Positions 43,003 to 51,104 of a DNA stretch of 64,000 nt are shown in pieces. The position numbers and the translations under genes are program-made. The stretch comes from an uncultured bacterium. GTDB taxonomy: Bacteria; Bacteroidota; Bacteroidia; Bacteroidales; Muribaculaceae. Every line of letters begins with the position of its first letter. Within the stretch, counting starts at the first letter, position 1. The notes under the pieces were generated by a model. The model had not been told where the DNA came from, did not search any database, and saw only the letters and a program-made list of their open reading frames with translations. Location of the stretch: positions 22,783 through 86,782 of the forward strand of contig CAJMNI010000007.1 of assembly GCA_905214735.1 (NCBI GenBank), in the 5' to 3' direction.

Positions 43003-44385
43003 TTAATCGCCGATGAGCTCGGCTCGGAGAGTGGCGGAGGAGGCCTCGGTGACTTTCACGCGGCGGAATTCTCCGGGACGTGAATCGCCGCGCGGAAAGA
43101 CGGCCACCTTGTTTTGCGAGGTGCGGCCGAAAAATTCCTGCGGGTCGCGTTTGGAAGGTCCTTCCACGAGCACTTCGAATTCCTTGCCGATGTCGCGCCG
43201 GTTGCTCTCGAGCGAGAGTTCGTTCTGCAGGGCGATCATGCGGTTGAGGCGTTCGATCTTTACCTCCTCGGGGACGTTGTCGGGCATTTCGCGCGAGGCG
43301 AGTGTGCCGGGGCGTTCCGAATATTTGAACATGAAGGCGGAGTCGAACCCGGCTTCGCGCATCAGCGAGAGGGTCTGCAGGAAATCCTCCTCGGTCTCGT
43401 CGTGGAAGCCGGTGAACATGTCGGTGGAGAGTCCGGCGTCGGGGATGATGCGGCGGATAGCCGCCACCCGGTCGAGATACCATTCGCGGGTGTATTTGCG
43501 GTTCATCATGCGGAGCACCTTGTCGCTGCCGCTCTGCACCGGGAGATGGATATGCCGGGCGATGTTGCTGTGGGCGGCGATCACTTCGAGAGTCTCGTCG
43601 CTCATGTCTTTCGGATGGGAGGTGGTGAAACGGATCCTCATGTCGGGGGCTGCTTCGGCCACCATGGCGAGGAGGCGGGGGAAAGTCACCGTCTCGCCGT
43701 CGGGGCCGGCGTAGCGGTAGGAGTTGACGTTCTGGCCCAGAAGGGTGGCTTCGCGGTATCCGCGGGTGCGGAGATCGGCGAGTTCGCGCAGGATGCTCTG
43801 CGGCTCCCGCGAGCGTTCGCGTCCACGGGTATAAGGCACGATGCAATAGGAGCAGAAATTGTTGCAGCCGCGCATAATCGAGATGAAGCCTCCGACTCCG
43901 GCTCCGAGACGGCGGGGCACAATGTCACGGTAGGTCTCGGTGGTGGAGAGCTCGGTGTTGATGGCGGGCTCGCCGGCTTCGGCCGCGGCCACGAGCTGCG
44001 GAATGTCGAGGTAGGCGTCGGGACCGGCCACGAGATCCACCCCGTGATTGTCGATAAGATCCTGCTTGAGGCGCTCGGCCATGCAGCCGATCACTCCGAT
44101 TATCAGTCGGCGTCCCGACTTGCGGCGCATGGCGTTCCAATAGGAGAGGCGCGAGAGGATCTTCTGCTCGGCGTTGTCGCGGATGGAGCATGTGTTGAGA
44201 AGCACTGCGGCCGCCTCCTCGTCGCGGTCGGTCGGCTCGTAGCCCGCGGTCTGCATCATGGCCGCAACCACCTCGGAATCTGCCACGTTCATCTGGCAGC
44301 CGTAGGTCTCTATTCTAACCTTTTTCGAGCCTTCGCAGCCCTTTTTTGAAACATTATCGTTGTCGGGTAAAAAAAATGTAGACAT
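43003..44385 (-). CDS. miaB: tRNA-2-methylthio-N6-dimethylallyladenosine synthase
   Basis: Radical-SAM methylthiotransferase that adds the methylthio group to i6A37 in tRNA. The 460-residue protein has the N-terminal UPF0004 domain (IETYGCQMNVADSE, NTCSIRDNAE, IGCMAE, giving three cysteines), the radical-SAM CxxxCxxC motif in GCNNFCSYCIVPYTRGRE, and a C-terminal TRAM domain (about 385-455). Length is as usual. It is the first of four minus-strand genes that continue with lipid glycosylation; the link is positional only. A possible promoter box CAAAATTA (44475-44482) lies upstream. Confidence 0.96.
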   Translation of the reverse strand: MSTFFLPDNDNVSKKGCEGSKKVRIETYGCQMNVADSEVVAAMMQTAGYEPTDRDEEAAAVLLNTCSIRDNAEQKILSRLSYWNAMRRKSGRRLIIGVIGCMAERLKQDLIDNHGVDLVAGPDAYLDIPQLVAAAEAGEPAINTELSTTETYRDIVPRRLGAGVGGFISIMRGCNNFCSYCIVPYTRGRERSREPQSILRELADLRTRGYREATLLGQNVNSYRYAGPDGETVTFPRLLAMVAEAAPDMRIRFTTSHPKDMSDETLEVIAAHSNIARHIHLPVQSGSDKVLRMMNRKYTREWYLDRVAAIRRIIPDAGLSTDMFTGFHDETEEDFLQTLSLMREAGFDSAFMFKYSERPGTLASREMPDNVPEEVKIERLNRMIALQNELSLESNRRDIGKEFEVLVEGPSKRDPQEFFGRTSQNKVAVFPRGDSRPGEFRRVKVTEASSATLRAELIGD

Positions 44386-44413
44386 TATTTAGGTTTTATT
44401 CGCACATTTTTAT

Positions 44414-44421
44414 TATTTTTG
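44414..44421 (+). promoter_or_regulatory. Possible -7 element for CoA-transferase
   Basis: TATTTTTG fits TAnnTTTG; a weak TTTA lies 22 bases upstream. The distance to the ATG at 44563 is 142 bases, so the leader would be about 135 bases. Confidence 0.4.
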
Positions 44422-44562
44422 TGCAACGTTTCGTGATTGAGGGGCAAAAATGCCTCATCGTCAGGAATAATTCCCAAAATTACTAAAAAATCGCGAGAAA
44501 ATAAATTCCGGCGGCAGTCACGAAGCGCATAAAGCGATAATCTTAAATCTAACCGAAACATA

Positions 44563-46065
44563 ATGAGCATTCCATTCATCACGGCCGAAGAGGCTGCCGC
44601 CCAAATAAAGAACGGCGACAATGTGGGATTTTCCGGCTTCACAGCTTCGGGAACTCCGAAAGTGGTAACAGTGGCTCTCGCAGAGCGGGCCAAAAAGCTT
44701 CATGAGCAGGGGGAGGAGTTCAAGATCAACATCTTCTCCGGCGCGTCGACCAACGATCATGTCGACGGCGAGCTTGCGCGTGCCAACGCAGTCGGTATCC
44801 GCACTCCCTATCAGAGCCACAAAGACTCCCGCAACCTTGTCAACAAGGGGGGAATGAACTATTTCGACCTTCACCTCAGCCATCTTTCGCAGGATCTCCG
44901 CTACGGATTCTACGGCGACATCGACGTGGCCATCATCGAAGCCACCGAGATGAGCCCCAACGGCGAAATCATCCTTGGCGCCGGCCTTGGCATGACCCCG
45001 ACCATCGCCATGATGGCCAAGAAGGTGATCATCGAATATTCCTCTTATTATCACAACAGTTTCCGTGGCTTCCACGACAACTATATTCCCCTTGATCCTC
45101 CCCACCGTCGCGAGATCCCCATCTACAAGCCGAGCGACCGCATCGGATCGTCGGTTCTGAAGATCGACCCGAAGAAGATCATCGGCGTGGTTCCCTCCAA
45201 CGCTTCTGAGAGCATCAAGCCCTTCACCGCTCCCGACGAGCTTACGCAGAAGATCGGCGACAACATCTGCCATTTCCTCAGCGAGCAGCTCCGCAACGGC
45301 AAGATTCCCAAGGAATTCCTTCCGATCCAGTCGGGCGTGGGCAATGTGGCCAACGCAGTGCTCTACGGTCTGGGCGAGAATCCCGACATCCCGCAGTTCG
45401 AGATGTATACCGAGGTTATCCAGGACGCAGTGATGGATCTGATGGAGCGCGGCAAGTGCAAGTTCGCGTCGACATGCGCGCTGACCTTCAGCGACGACGC
45501 CATGCTCCGCTTCATGGACAATATCGATTTCTTCCGCGACAAAGTAGTGATGCGTCCGGGCGAGATCTCCAACCACCCCGAAATCGTGCGCCGACTCGGC
45601 CTTATCGCCATGAACACGGCTCTGGAGGCCGACATCTTCGGCAACGTCAACTCCACTCATGTGCTCGGCACTAAGATGATGAACGGCATCGGCGGCTCTG
45701 CCGACTTCAGCCGCAACTCCTATCTTTCGATTTTCTCCTGCCCGTCGATCCAGAAGGGAGGCAAGATTTCGACAATCGTGCCGATGGTGTCGCACGTAGA
45801 CCATTCGGAACACAGCGTGAAGATCCTTGCCACAGAGCAGGGCGTCGCCGACCTCCGCGGCAAAGATCCGCGTCAGCGCGCCGAGACTATCATCGAGAAC
45901 TGCGTTCACCCGATGTATAAGGAGCTCATGTGGGATTATCTGAAGCTCGCTTCGAAGAGCGGCGGCCACACGCCCCACGATCTCCGCGCCTCCTTCGCGC
46001 TCCACGAGGCCTTCATCGAGACGGGCGACATGCTTCAGGCAGACTTCGCCAAATACGACAAATAA
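44563..46065 (+). CDS. Succinate/acetate (propionyl) CoA-transferase
   Basis: A 500-residue enzyme of the acetyl-CoA hydrolase/transferase family, class I. It exchanges CoA between acyl-CoAs and carboxylates (succinate, acetate or propionate), fitting the succinate-propionate fermentation of Bacteroidales. Key features are the N-terminal FITAEEAAAQIKNGDNVGFSG motif (short form NGDNVGFSG), IQSGVGNVANAVLYGL near residue 256, and the catalytic Glu in YTEVIQDAVMDL at about residue 286. SIFSCPSIQKGGKISTIVPM and GVADLRGKDPR are also characteristic. It is a monocistronic gene flanked by a promoter-like box and a strong terminator. Confidence 0.92.
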   Translation: MSIPFITAEEAAAQIKNGDNVGFSGFTASGTPKVVTVALAERAKKLHEQGEEFKINIFSGASTNDHVDGELARANAVGIRTPYQSHKDSRNLVNKGGMNYFDLHLSHLSQDLRYGFYGDIDVAIIEATEMSPNGEIILGAGLGMTPTIAMMAKKVIIEYSSYYHNSFRGFHDNYIPLDPPHRREIPIYKPSDRIGSSVLKIDPKKIIGVVPSNASESIKPFTAPDELTQKIGDNICHFLSEQLRNGKIPKEFLPIQSGVGNVANAVLYGLGENPDIPQFEMYTEVIQDAVMDLMERGKCKFASTCALTFSDDAMLRFMDNIDFFRDKVVMRPGEISNHPEIVRRLGLIAMNTALEADIFGNVNSTHVLGTKMMNGIGGSADFSRNSYLSIFSCPSIQKGGKISTIVPMVSHVDHSEHSVKILATEQGVADLRGKDPRQRAETIIENCVHPMYKELMWDYLKLASKSGGHTPHDLRASFALHEAFIETGDMLQADFAKYDK

Positions 46066-46086
46066 ACCTCTCCCCGCAAGGGAATG

Positions 46087-46133
46087 AAATAAATCGGTCC
46101 GGACCGCATCAGACGGTTCGGGCCGATTTATTT
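46087..46133. terminator. Strong bidirectional terminator between CoA-transferase and tonB
   Basis: AAATAAATCGGTCCGGACCG pairs over 20 positions with CGGTTCGGGCCGATTTATTT (two G-U pairs) around CATCAGA, with A- and T-rich ends on both sides, so it serves both convergent genes. Confidence 0.9.
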
Positions 46134-46208
46134 TGATGGTCAGTGATTTATTATGCCTGAGATTAATTTTGCCGTATTCGGCCGGCCTTCGGAGGGGTTG
46201 CCCGGAGG

Positions 46209-46982
46209 TCAGACTTTGGGGCGGATCTTGAAGGTCAGGGTGCCTTTGGCCGACGGGGTGTCGGGGTCGGAGCTCCAGCGGGCAGTGCGCAGTGCCGCCT
46301 GCTCGCATTTGCGGAGCGTGGCTGCGTCGGCGCCTCCGCCACGGCGGGCTTTGGCTGTGGTGACTCGGCCGGCGGCGTTGATTGTCACGTCGACCACTAC
46401 GGTGACCTGATGCTTGACGCTCACCACCGGGGCGTCGCAGCCGATGAAATTGCGACCGTGGACATTTCCGGCCACTCCGACGCCGGAGCCTCCGGCTCCT
46501 CCGGAAGAGGTCGAACCGTTTTTGTTGCCGTTGCGTCCCTTGAACTTGCCGGCCAGGGCCGAGGTGGCTTTCTGACGCGCCTCGTCGGTCTGCGTGTTCT
46601 CCTGATGCTTGACGGGGCTCTCGGTTTTCTGAGTGATCGGTTTGGGCTCGGGGGGCGCCGGTTTCTTGCTCTTGCCCGGCTCCACTACGCGCGTGTTTTC
46701 CTCCTCGGCCTTTTCGGGAATGCCCTTATAGAGCGGGGCGGGTTCGTCGTCGGCCACGGCATCGGGCTCACCCTTGGTCTGGTCTTCAAGGATTTCGGGC
46801 TCGATGAAGAGCTCGTCCTCCTGCAGCGTGGCCACTTGGGCTTCGGGGGGCATGCGGAGCAGCGTGCTGTCGTAGACGAGCGACCCGAAGATGAGATATA
46901 GCGCCACGAGCAGCGCCACGAGCGCCGTGACGGCGGCCGCGATCAACCGGTCTTTATTATTGCGTTTGTCGTTGCTGTTCAT
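46209..46982 (-). CDS. TonB/TolA-like energy-transducer protein
   Basis: A 257-residue protein with one N-terminal membrane helix (RLIAAAVTALVALLVALYLIF, about 12-32; key AAAVTALVALLVALYL), a Pro/Glu/Lys-rich periplasmic linker (about 55-150), a Gly/Ser-rich stretch (KNGSTSSGGAGGSGVGVAGN) and a C-terminal TonB-like domain with VTVVVDVTINAAGRVTTAKA. It couples proton-motive force to outer-membrane transporters or to the Tol-Pal-like system. The start at 46982 (MNSNDKRNN) is chosen over a spurious upstream ATG at 47075. It ends the exbB-exbD-tonB operon. Confidence 0.85.
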   Translation of the reverse strand: MNSNDKRNNKDRLIAAAVTALVALLVALYLIFGSLVYDSTLLRMPPEAQVATLQEDELFIEPEILEDQTKGEPDAVADDEPAPLYKGIPEKAEEENTRVVEPGKSKKPAPPEPKPITQKTESPVKHQENTQTDEARQKATSALAGKFKGRNGNKNGSTSSGGAGGSGVGVAGNVHGRNFIGCDAPVVSVKHQVTVVVDVTINAAGRVTTAKARRGGGADAATLRKCEQAALRTARWSSDPDTPSAKGTLTFKIRPKV

Positions 46983-46998
46983 CTGCAAAATCTCTGCA

Positions 46999-47442
46999 TT
47001 ATTCGCCGGGGAGGCTCTTGGCGCGGGTTGAGAGCACCATGCGCTGGTTGTTGCGGGCAGCCATGTCGAGCACACCGACCACGCGGCCGTAATCTACCGT
47101 GGAGTCGGCGTAGAGGGCTATCGCCCGCGTGGAGTCGGTCTGATGGATTGCGGCGAGTTCGGCGCGCAACTGCTCTTCGGTCACAGGCTTCGGGATCGAC
47201 AGCAGATTGGTGGAATCGTTGCGGTCGGCCACGATATACATCTGATAGTCCCGGTCGATATATACTTCAGTCACAGGTTTGACGGTGGTCTGCTCGCTGC
47301 TCTCGGGGAGGTTGACGTCGATGGCCGAGGGGAAGATGATCGTCGAGGTCACCATGAAGAAGATGAGCAGCAGAAAGATCACGTCGGTCATCGACGACAT
47401 GGAGAATGTGTCGAGCGACTGGAAATTTCTTTTTAATGCCAT
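46999..47442 (-). CDS. exbD: ExbD/TolR-family biopolymer transport protein
   Basis: A 147-residue protein with one membrane helix (DVIFLLLIFFMVTSTIIF, about 16-33) after a short cytoplasmic start, and a periplasmic ExbD domain. The helix carries the conserved Asp at its start (TDVIFLLLIFF), which conducts protons with ExbB. Works in the TonB motor complex. The stop lies 17 bases before tonB; the start is 24 bases after exbB. Confidence 0.93.
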   Translation of the reverse strand: MALKRNFQSLDTFSMSSMTDVIFLLLIFFMVTSTIIFPSAIDVNLPESSEQTTVKPVTEVYIDRDYQMYIVADRNDSTNLLSIPKPVTEEQLRAELAAIHQTDSTRAIALYADSTVDYGRVVGVLDMAARNNQRMVLSTRAKSLPGE

Positions 47443-47465
47443 AGTTGTCTGTTTGGAAGGCGTCG

Positions 47466-48092
47466 TCAGGCGGCAGGTTCGTTAAGGAGATCCATGAATT
47501 CCATAGTTTTGGCCTCCATGGAGTTCATCACGCGGTTCACGCGGGCCACGAGGTAGTTGTAGGCGAAGAGGGCGATGATGCCGACGATCAGACCGGCCAC
47601 AGTCGTGACAAGGGCCTGATAGATACCGCTCGAGAGCACGCTGATGTTGGCCGAGGTTCCGGCGTTGGCAAGGTTGAAGAAGGCGGTGATCATGCCGATC
47701 ACGGTTCCGAGGAATCCGAGCATCGGAGCACCGGCGGCTGTGGTGGAGAGCCAGGGGAATCCCTTCCCGAGATTGGCAATTTCGATGTTGCCGGTGTTCT
47801 CGATGGCCACGAGCACGTCGTTCATCGGTCGGCCGATACGCGACAATCCTTTGGCGATCAGACGCGAATAGGGGGTGTCGGATTTCTTGCAGAGGTTTTG
47901 GGCGCTCTCGATGTCGCCTTCATGCACATATTCGCGGATGCGGTCCATGAAAGTGCGGTCTTCCTTGGCGGCGCGGTTGATCACTATGAAACGCTCGGTG
48001 AAAACGTAGATCACCAGCAGGAGCAACAGGGCGAGGGGGATCATGATATATCCGCCGTCGATTATCAGTTTCCAGAATTGCAGTTCGGTCAT
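47466..48092 (-). CDS. exbB: ExbB/TolQ/MotA-family proton channel protein
   Basis: A 208-residue inner-membrane protein with three membrane helices (about 12-32, 115-138, 152-180). The MotA/TolQ/ExbB signature is the region between: GKGFPWLSTTAAGAPMLGFLGTVIG (given as PMLGFLGTVIG), then TVAGLIVGIIALFAYN. Forms the proton-driven pentamer with ExbD in the TonB or Tol-like motor. It is the first gene of exbB-exbD-tonB; the upstream spacer is a run of short tandem repeats. Confidence 0.94.
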   Translation of the reverse strand: MTELQFWKLIIDGGYIMIPLALLLLLVIYVFTERFIVINRAAKEDRTFMDRIREYVHEGDIESAQNLCKKSDTPYSRLIAKGLSRIGRPMNDVLVAIENTGNIEIANLGKGFPWLSTTAAGAPMLGFLGTVIGMITAFFNLANAGTSANISVLSSGIYQALVTTVAGLIVGIIALFAYNYLVARVNRVMNSMEAKTMEFMDLLNEPAA

Positions 48093-48104
48093 ACTTATTT
48101 CAGT

Positions 48105-48257
48105 GATTAGTGATTTAGTGATTAATGTTGAATGTTGAATGTTTAGTGATTAATGTTTAATGTTGAATGTTTAATGTTTAGTTAGTCTCTAAAGCCTTGA
48201 TCCCTAAACCTTAAACTTTAAACTTTAAACTTTAAACTTTAAACCTAACGCCTAACG
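48105..48257. repeat. Intergenic low-complexity tandem repeats
   Basis: The spacer between exbB and pdxJ is built of short A/T-rich units: attgatgttga/gtttaatgttgaatg, then about four copies of aaacttt (aaactttaaactttaaacttt) and three of cctaacg. There is no coding frame. It may be a transcription spacer or slippage-prone array. Confidence 0.8.
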
Positions 48258-48258
48258 C

Positions 48259-48972
48259 CTAACAAAGGCAGGCGAGGTAGCGGCGGATGGTCTCCTTGAT
48301 TCCGAGATAGAGGGCGTCGGAAATCAGGGCGTGGCCAATGCTGACTTCGACGAGCCAGGGAATCATCTTATGGAAATATTCGAGATTCTCGAGGTTGAGG
48401 TCATGGCCGGCGTTGAGGCCGATGCCCGATTTGCGGGCCTCTTCGGCGGCTTTCACGAAGGGAGCGATCGCTGCTTCGCGGTCGGCGGCATAGTTGTCGG
48501 CGTAAGGTTTGGTGTAGAGCTCCACGCGGTCGGCACCCGCTTCGGCGGCGGCTCTGACCTGCACGGGGTCGGCGGCCACGAACACCGAGCTGCGGATTCC
48601 CGAGTTGCGGAGAGTGGCGAGAATCGGGCGGAGGAAATCGGCGTTGTTCACCACGTCCCAGCCGGCCGACGAAGTGAGGGCGTCGGGAGCGTCGGGCACG
48701 AGAGTTACCTGAGCCGGGGAGGCGTCGATCACGAGCTTGAGGAATTCCGGCGCGGGGTATCCCTCGATGTTGAATTCGGTGGTGACAGTGTCTTTGAGGA
48801 TTTCTACGTCGCGGTGGGTGATATGGCGCTCGTCGGGACGCGGATGGACGGTTATGCCCTGTGCGCCGAAGTCTTCACAATCTTTTGCGAAGCGGATCAC
48901 GTCGGGCACATTTTCCCCGCGTGCGTTGCGCAGGGTGGCTACCTTATTGATGTTGACGCTTAGTCTGGTCAT
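48259..48972 (-). CDS. pdxJ: Pyridoxine 5'-phosphate synthase
   Basis: Condenses 1-deoxy-D-xylulose 5-phosphate with 3-amino-1-hydroxyacetone 1-phosphate to make pyridoxine 5'-phosphate. The 237-residue TIM-barrel has the family motifs SVNINKVATLRNAR, GITVHPRPDERHI (active-site His and Arg), LVPDAPDALTSSAGW (with the Glu/Asp group) and GLNAGHDLNLENL with the second His, plus EVSIGHALISDAL. Its substrate links to Dxs, of which only a broken fragment is seen in this window. It is divergent from the CBS-nadK pair. Confidence 0.96.
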   Translation of the reverse strand: MTRLSVNINKVATLRNARGENVPDVIRFAKDCEDFGAQGITVHPRPDERHITHRDVEILKDTVTTEFNIEGYPAPEFLKLVIDASPAQVTLVPDAPDALTSSAGWDVVNNADFLRPILATLRNSGIRSSVFVAADPVQVRAAAEAGADRVELYTKPYADNYAADREAAIAPFVKAAEEARKSGIGLNAGHDLNLENLEYFHKMIPWLVEVSIGHALISDALYLGIKETIRRYLACLC

Positions 48973-49037
48973 AGCTTATATGATGGTATCTTTAACAAAT
49001 TTTTCGCTCCAACCGTAAATGAATGGCACGAAAATTG

Positions 49038-49045
49038 TATATTTG
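49038..49045 (+). promoter_or_regulatory. -7 element (TATATTTG) for the CBS-nadK operon
   Basis: TATATTTG matches the Bacteroidetes -7 box, about 145 bases before the ATG at 49190. No clear -33 TTTG at the usual spacing. Confidence 0.5.
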
Positions 49046-49141
49046 CATATTAAATCAACACTTCTTGCGTTATCTATTTCTATAGCGCCCTGAAATTGTT
49101 GTAAATGTAAACGGGAGATTCTCCCTTTGAGTTTACAAGTG

Positions 49142-49149
49142 CAAATATA
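49142..49149 (-). promoter_or_regulatory. -7 element (TATATTTG) for pdxJ
   Basis: CAAATATA on the plus strand reads TATATTTG on the minus strand, 170 bases upstream of the pdxJ ATG. It implies a long pdxJ leader that overlaps the divergent promoter. Confidence 0.45.
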
Positions 49150-49189
49150 GGAAAAAATAAGCAAAGAATAAACTAACACTGGGTAAAAC

Positions 49190-49693
49190 ATGAAAGCGAG
49201 AGAGATTTTGTCACCGGCAGTAAGGCCTGAAGGGGTCGCGCCGCTCCGCACTGTGGAGGGGACGATGCCCGTTCTGGAGGTGTTGCCGCGTCTTCTCGAC
49301 ACGCCGGGCCGCGAGCTTGGCGTGGTTGAAGGCTCGCGGATGCTTGGGGTGATCGACCAGACGTCGATGCTCGAGGGTCTGGGCAGAATGATCGTTCCCC
49401 GCGACGACTGCTCGGTGATAGTGATAGAATGCGCGGCCGGCGATTACAGTGCCTCGCATATCGCGCGGGCTGTGGAAGACACCGACGTTCATCTCGTCGA
49501 CCTCTTCTCGGCGCCTGCAGAAGAGGGGAAGGTGAGGGTCACGCTGCGGGCCCGCTGCCTTGATCCGACGGCCGCTTCGCATAGCCTGGAGCGATACGGA
49601 TACAGCGTGGTCGAGACTTCGGGCGACCATTACCAGGACGGCGAGGTGGCGATGGAACGCCTTTTGGGGCTGCAGTCGTATCTCAACGTCTGA
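49190..49693 (+). CDS. CBS-domain protein upstream of nadK
   Basis: A 167-residue soluble protein with a CBS-like pair start (MKAREILSPAVRPE, then VLEVLPRLLDTPGRELGVVEG) and a second part (about 85-165: CSVIVIECAAGDYSASHIARAVEDTD) that looks like an ACT-like ligand-binding fold. CBS and ACT domains sense nucleotides or amino acids. It is 12 bases before nadK, and this CBS-nadK order is recurrent in Bacteroidetes. A regulatory role on NAD kinase or NADP level is an inference. Confidence 0.75.
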   Translation: MKAREILSPAVRPEGVAPLRTVEGTMPVLEVLPRLLDTPGRELGVVEGSRMLGVIDQTSMLEGLGRMIVPRDDCSVIVIECAAGDYSASHIARAVEDTDVHLVDLFSAPAEEGKVRVTLRARCLDPTAASHSLERYGYSVVETSGDHYQDGEVAMERLLGLQSYLNV

Positions 49694-49705
49694 TGCAGAA
49701 GGAGA

Positions 49706-50572
49706 ATGATGAAAATAGCAATCTACGGCAATAAGCGCCAGGAGCGTTATCTCGGCGAGTTGGGAGGATTTTTCTCTATGCTTGCCCAAAACGGCATGGA
49801 GTCGATGGTGAGCCGCGAATTTGCCGGCTATCTCGAGTCGCACGGCGTTTCTCTCCCCGGAGCTGTCGTCGTCGACGATTGCCCCGACGACGCCGAGGCT
49901 GTGATCAGCATCGGCGGCGACGGCACTTTTCTGCGCGCCGCGCAGTGGCAGGGATCGCGCGAGATCCCTATCCTCGGCATCAATACCGGCCATCTCGGTT
50001 TCCTCGCCTCCTATTCGCTGGAGGAGGCTCCGATTCTGGTGCATCTTCTTGCTGAGCGCGCCTGGGAGACCGAATCGCGGATGGTGCTCAAGGTGGAGGG
50101 CGACGGGGTGCCTGACGATTTCTGGCCCTATGTGCTCAACGAACTCTCGGTGGTGAAGGGGGACACGACCCACATGGTCAACGTCCGCACTGAGGTCGAC
50201 GGCTATTTTCTTGCCGACTATCAGGCCGACGGCTTGATCGTGGCGACGCCGACCGGTTCGACGGCCTACAATCTTTCGGCGGGCGGACCGATACTTCAGC
50301 CGACTCTCAAGAATATGATTCTTTCACCGATCGCGCCTCATTCGCTGACGGTGCGTCCGCTCGTGATCGGAGCCGATACGCGTGTCGACCTGCGCATCAC
50401 CGGGCGCGGAGAGGAATGCCATGTAGGCGCCGACGGCCGGATTTTCGCCATCCCCTGCAATGGGTCGAGGCTCACCGTGACGCGCGCCCCCTTCTGCGTG
50501 AAGGTGCTCCGCCGTCCCGACACGGATTTCGCCACCGTGCTGCGGAAGAAGCTCCTGTGGGCAAGACGCTGA
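49706..50572 (+). CDS. nadK: NAD kinase
   Basis: Phosphorylates NAD to NADP with ATP or polyphosphate. The 288-residue protein has the signature GGDGTFLRA (about 71-79), NTGHLGFLAS, LNELSVVKG, and TPTGSTAYNLSAGGPI (about 178-193), all conserved in NadK. ATGATG at 49706/49709 gives two equal starts. It is in an operon with the CBS-domain gene, and a 20-bp terminator follows. Length is usual for the family. Confidence 0.96.
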   Translation: MMKIAIYGNKRQERYLGELGGFFSMLAQNGMESMVSREFAGYLESHGVSLPGAVVVDDCPDDAEAVISIGGDGTFLRAAQWQGSREIPILGINTGHLGFLASYSLEEAPILVHLLAERAWETESRMVLKVEGDGVPDDFWPYVLNELSVVKGDTTHMVNVRTEVDGYFLADYQADGLIVATPTGSTAYNLSAGGPILQPTLKNMILSPIAPHSLTVRPLVIGADTRVDLRITGRGEECHVGADGRIFAIPCNGSRLTVTRAPFCVKVLRRPDTDFATVLRKKLLWARR

Positions 50573-50635
50573 GGAATCTTCGCGACCTGCCAAAACAATC
50601 GGAAGATAAAGGATTATGATTTGATAAAGATATGA

Positions 50636-50678
50636 ATATGAAAAAGCCCGGAGGGAATCCCTCCGGGCTTTTTCATAT
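50636..50678. terminator. Perfect 20-bp bidirectional terminator between nadK and secG
   Basis: ATATGAAAAAGCCCGGAGGG and CCCTCCGGGCTTTTTCATAT are exact inverted repeats around AAT. T-runs on both sides let it serve both convergent operons. Confidence 0.95.
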
Positions 50679-50717
50679 CTTTGCGCCGGGCTGTTTGATG
50701 CCCGGCAATTTCTGTTT

Positions 50718-51086
50718 TTAGTTTGCGGGGGTCTGGGCGGGAGCTGCTGCGGGAGCGGGAGCTGCTGCGGGAGCTTTGGCCGGAGCGGGTGCGTTGCTCG
50801 GAGCGGGAGCGGGAGCTGTCTGCTGGGCCGGACCCTGCTGCTGGATCGACGATACGTTGATGGGAGTCTTTACGCAGAAAGATGCGCAGATGCTGACTAC
50901 CACGATGAAAGCGGCCAGCGACCAGGTGGCTTTCTCGATGAAGTCGGTGGTCTTGCGATAGCCGAGATACTGGTTATTGTTGGAGAAGTCTGAAGCAAGG
51001 CCTCCGCCTTTCGACTTCTGGATCAGCACGGCGCCGATAAGCACTATGCTTGCGATCACGATAAGGATGGAAAGAAAAATATACAT
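50718..51086 (-). CDS. secG: Protein-export membrane protein SecG
   Basis: A 122-residue subunit of the SecYEG translocon. Two membrane helices (about 2-20 and 52-74) flank the SecG loop with VLIQKSKGGGLASDF. The last 45 residues are an Ala/Pro/Gln-rich tail of the form APAPAKAPAAAPAPAAAP, unusual in length but seen in some Bacteroidales. It is the last gene of the minus-strand operon from the acyltransferase to secG. Confidence 0.93.
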   Translation of the reverse strand: MYIFLSILIVIASIVLIGAVLIQKSKGGGLASDFSNNNQYLGYRKTTDFIEKATWSLAAFIVVVSICASFCVKTPINVSSIQQQGPAQQTAPAPAPSNAPAPAKAPAAAPAPAAAPAQTPAN

Positions 51087-51104
51087 ATTTTTATTTGCTA
51101 TGAT

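Noticed and set aside
44518..46308. 596-residue minus-strand open frame opposite the CoA-transferase gene
   Set aside because: Antisense shadow; the plus-strand enzyme shows clear family motifs and the terminator lies within the shadow frame.
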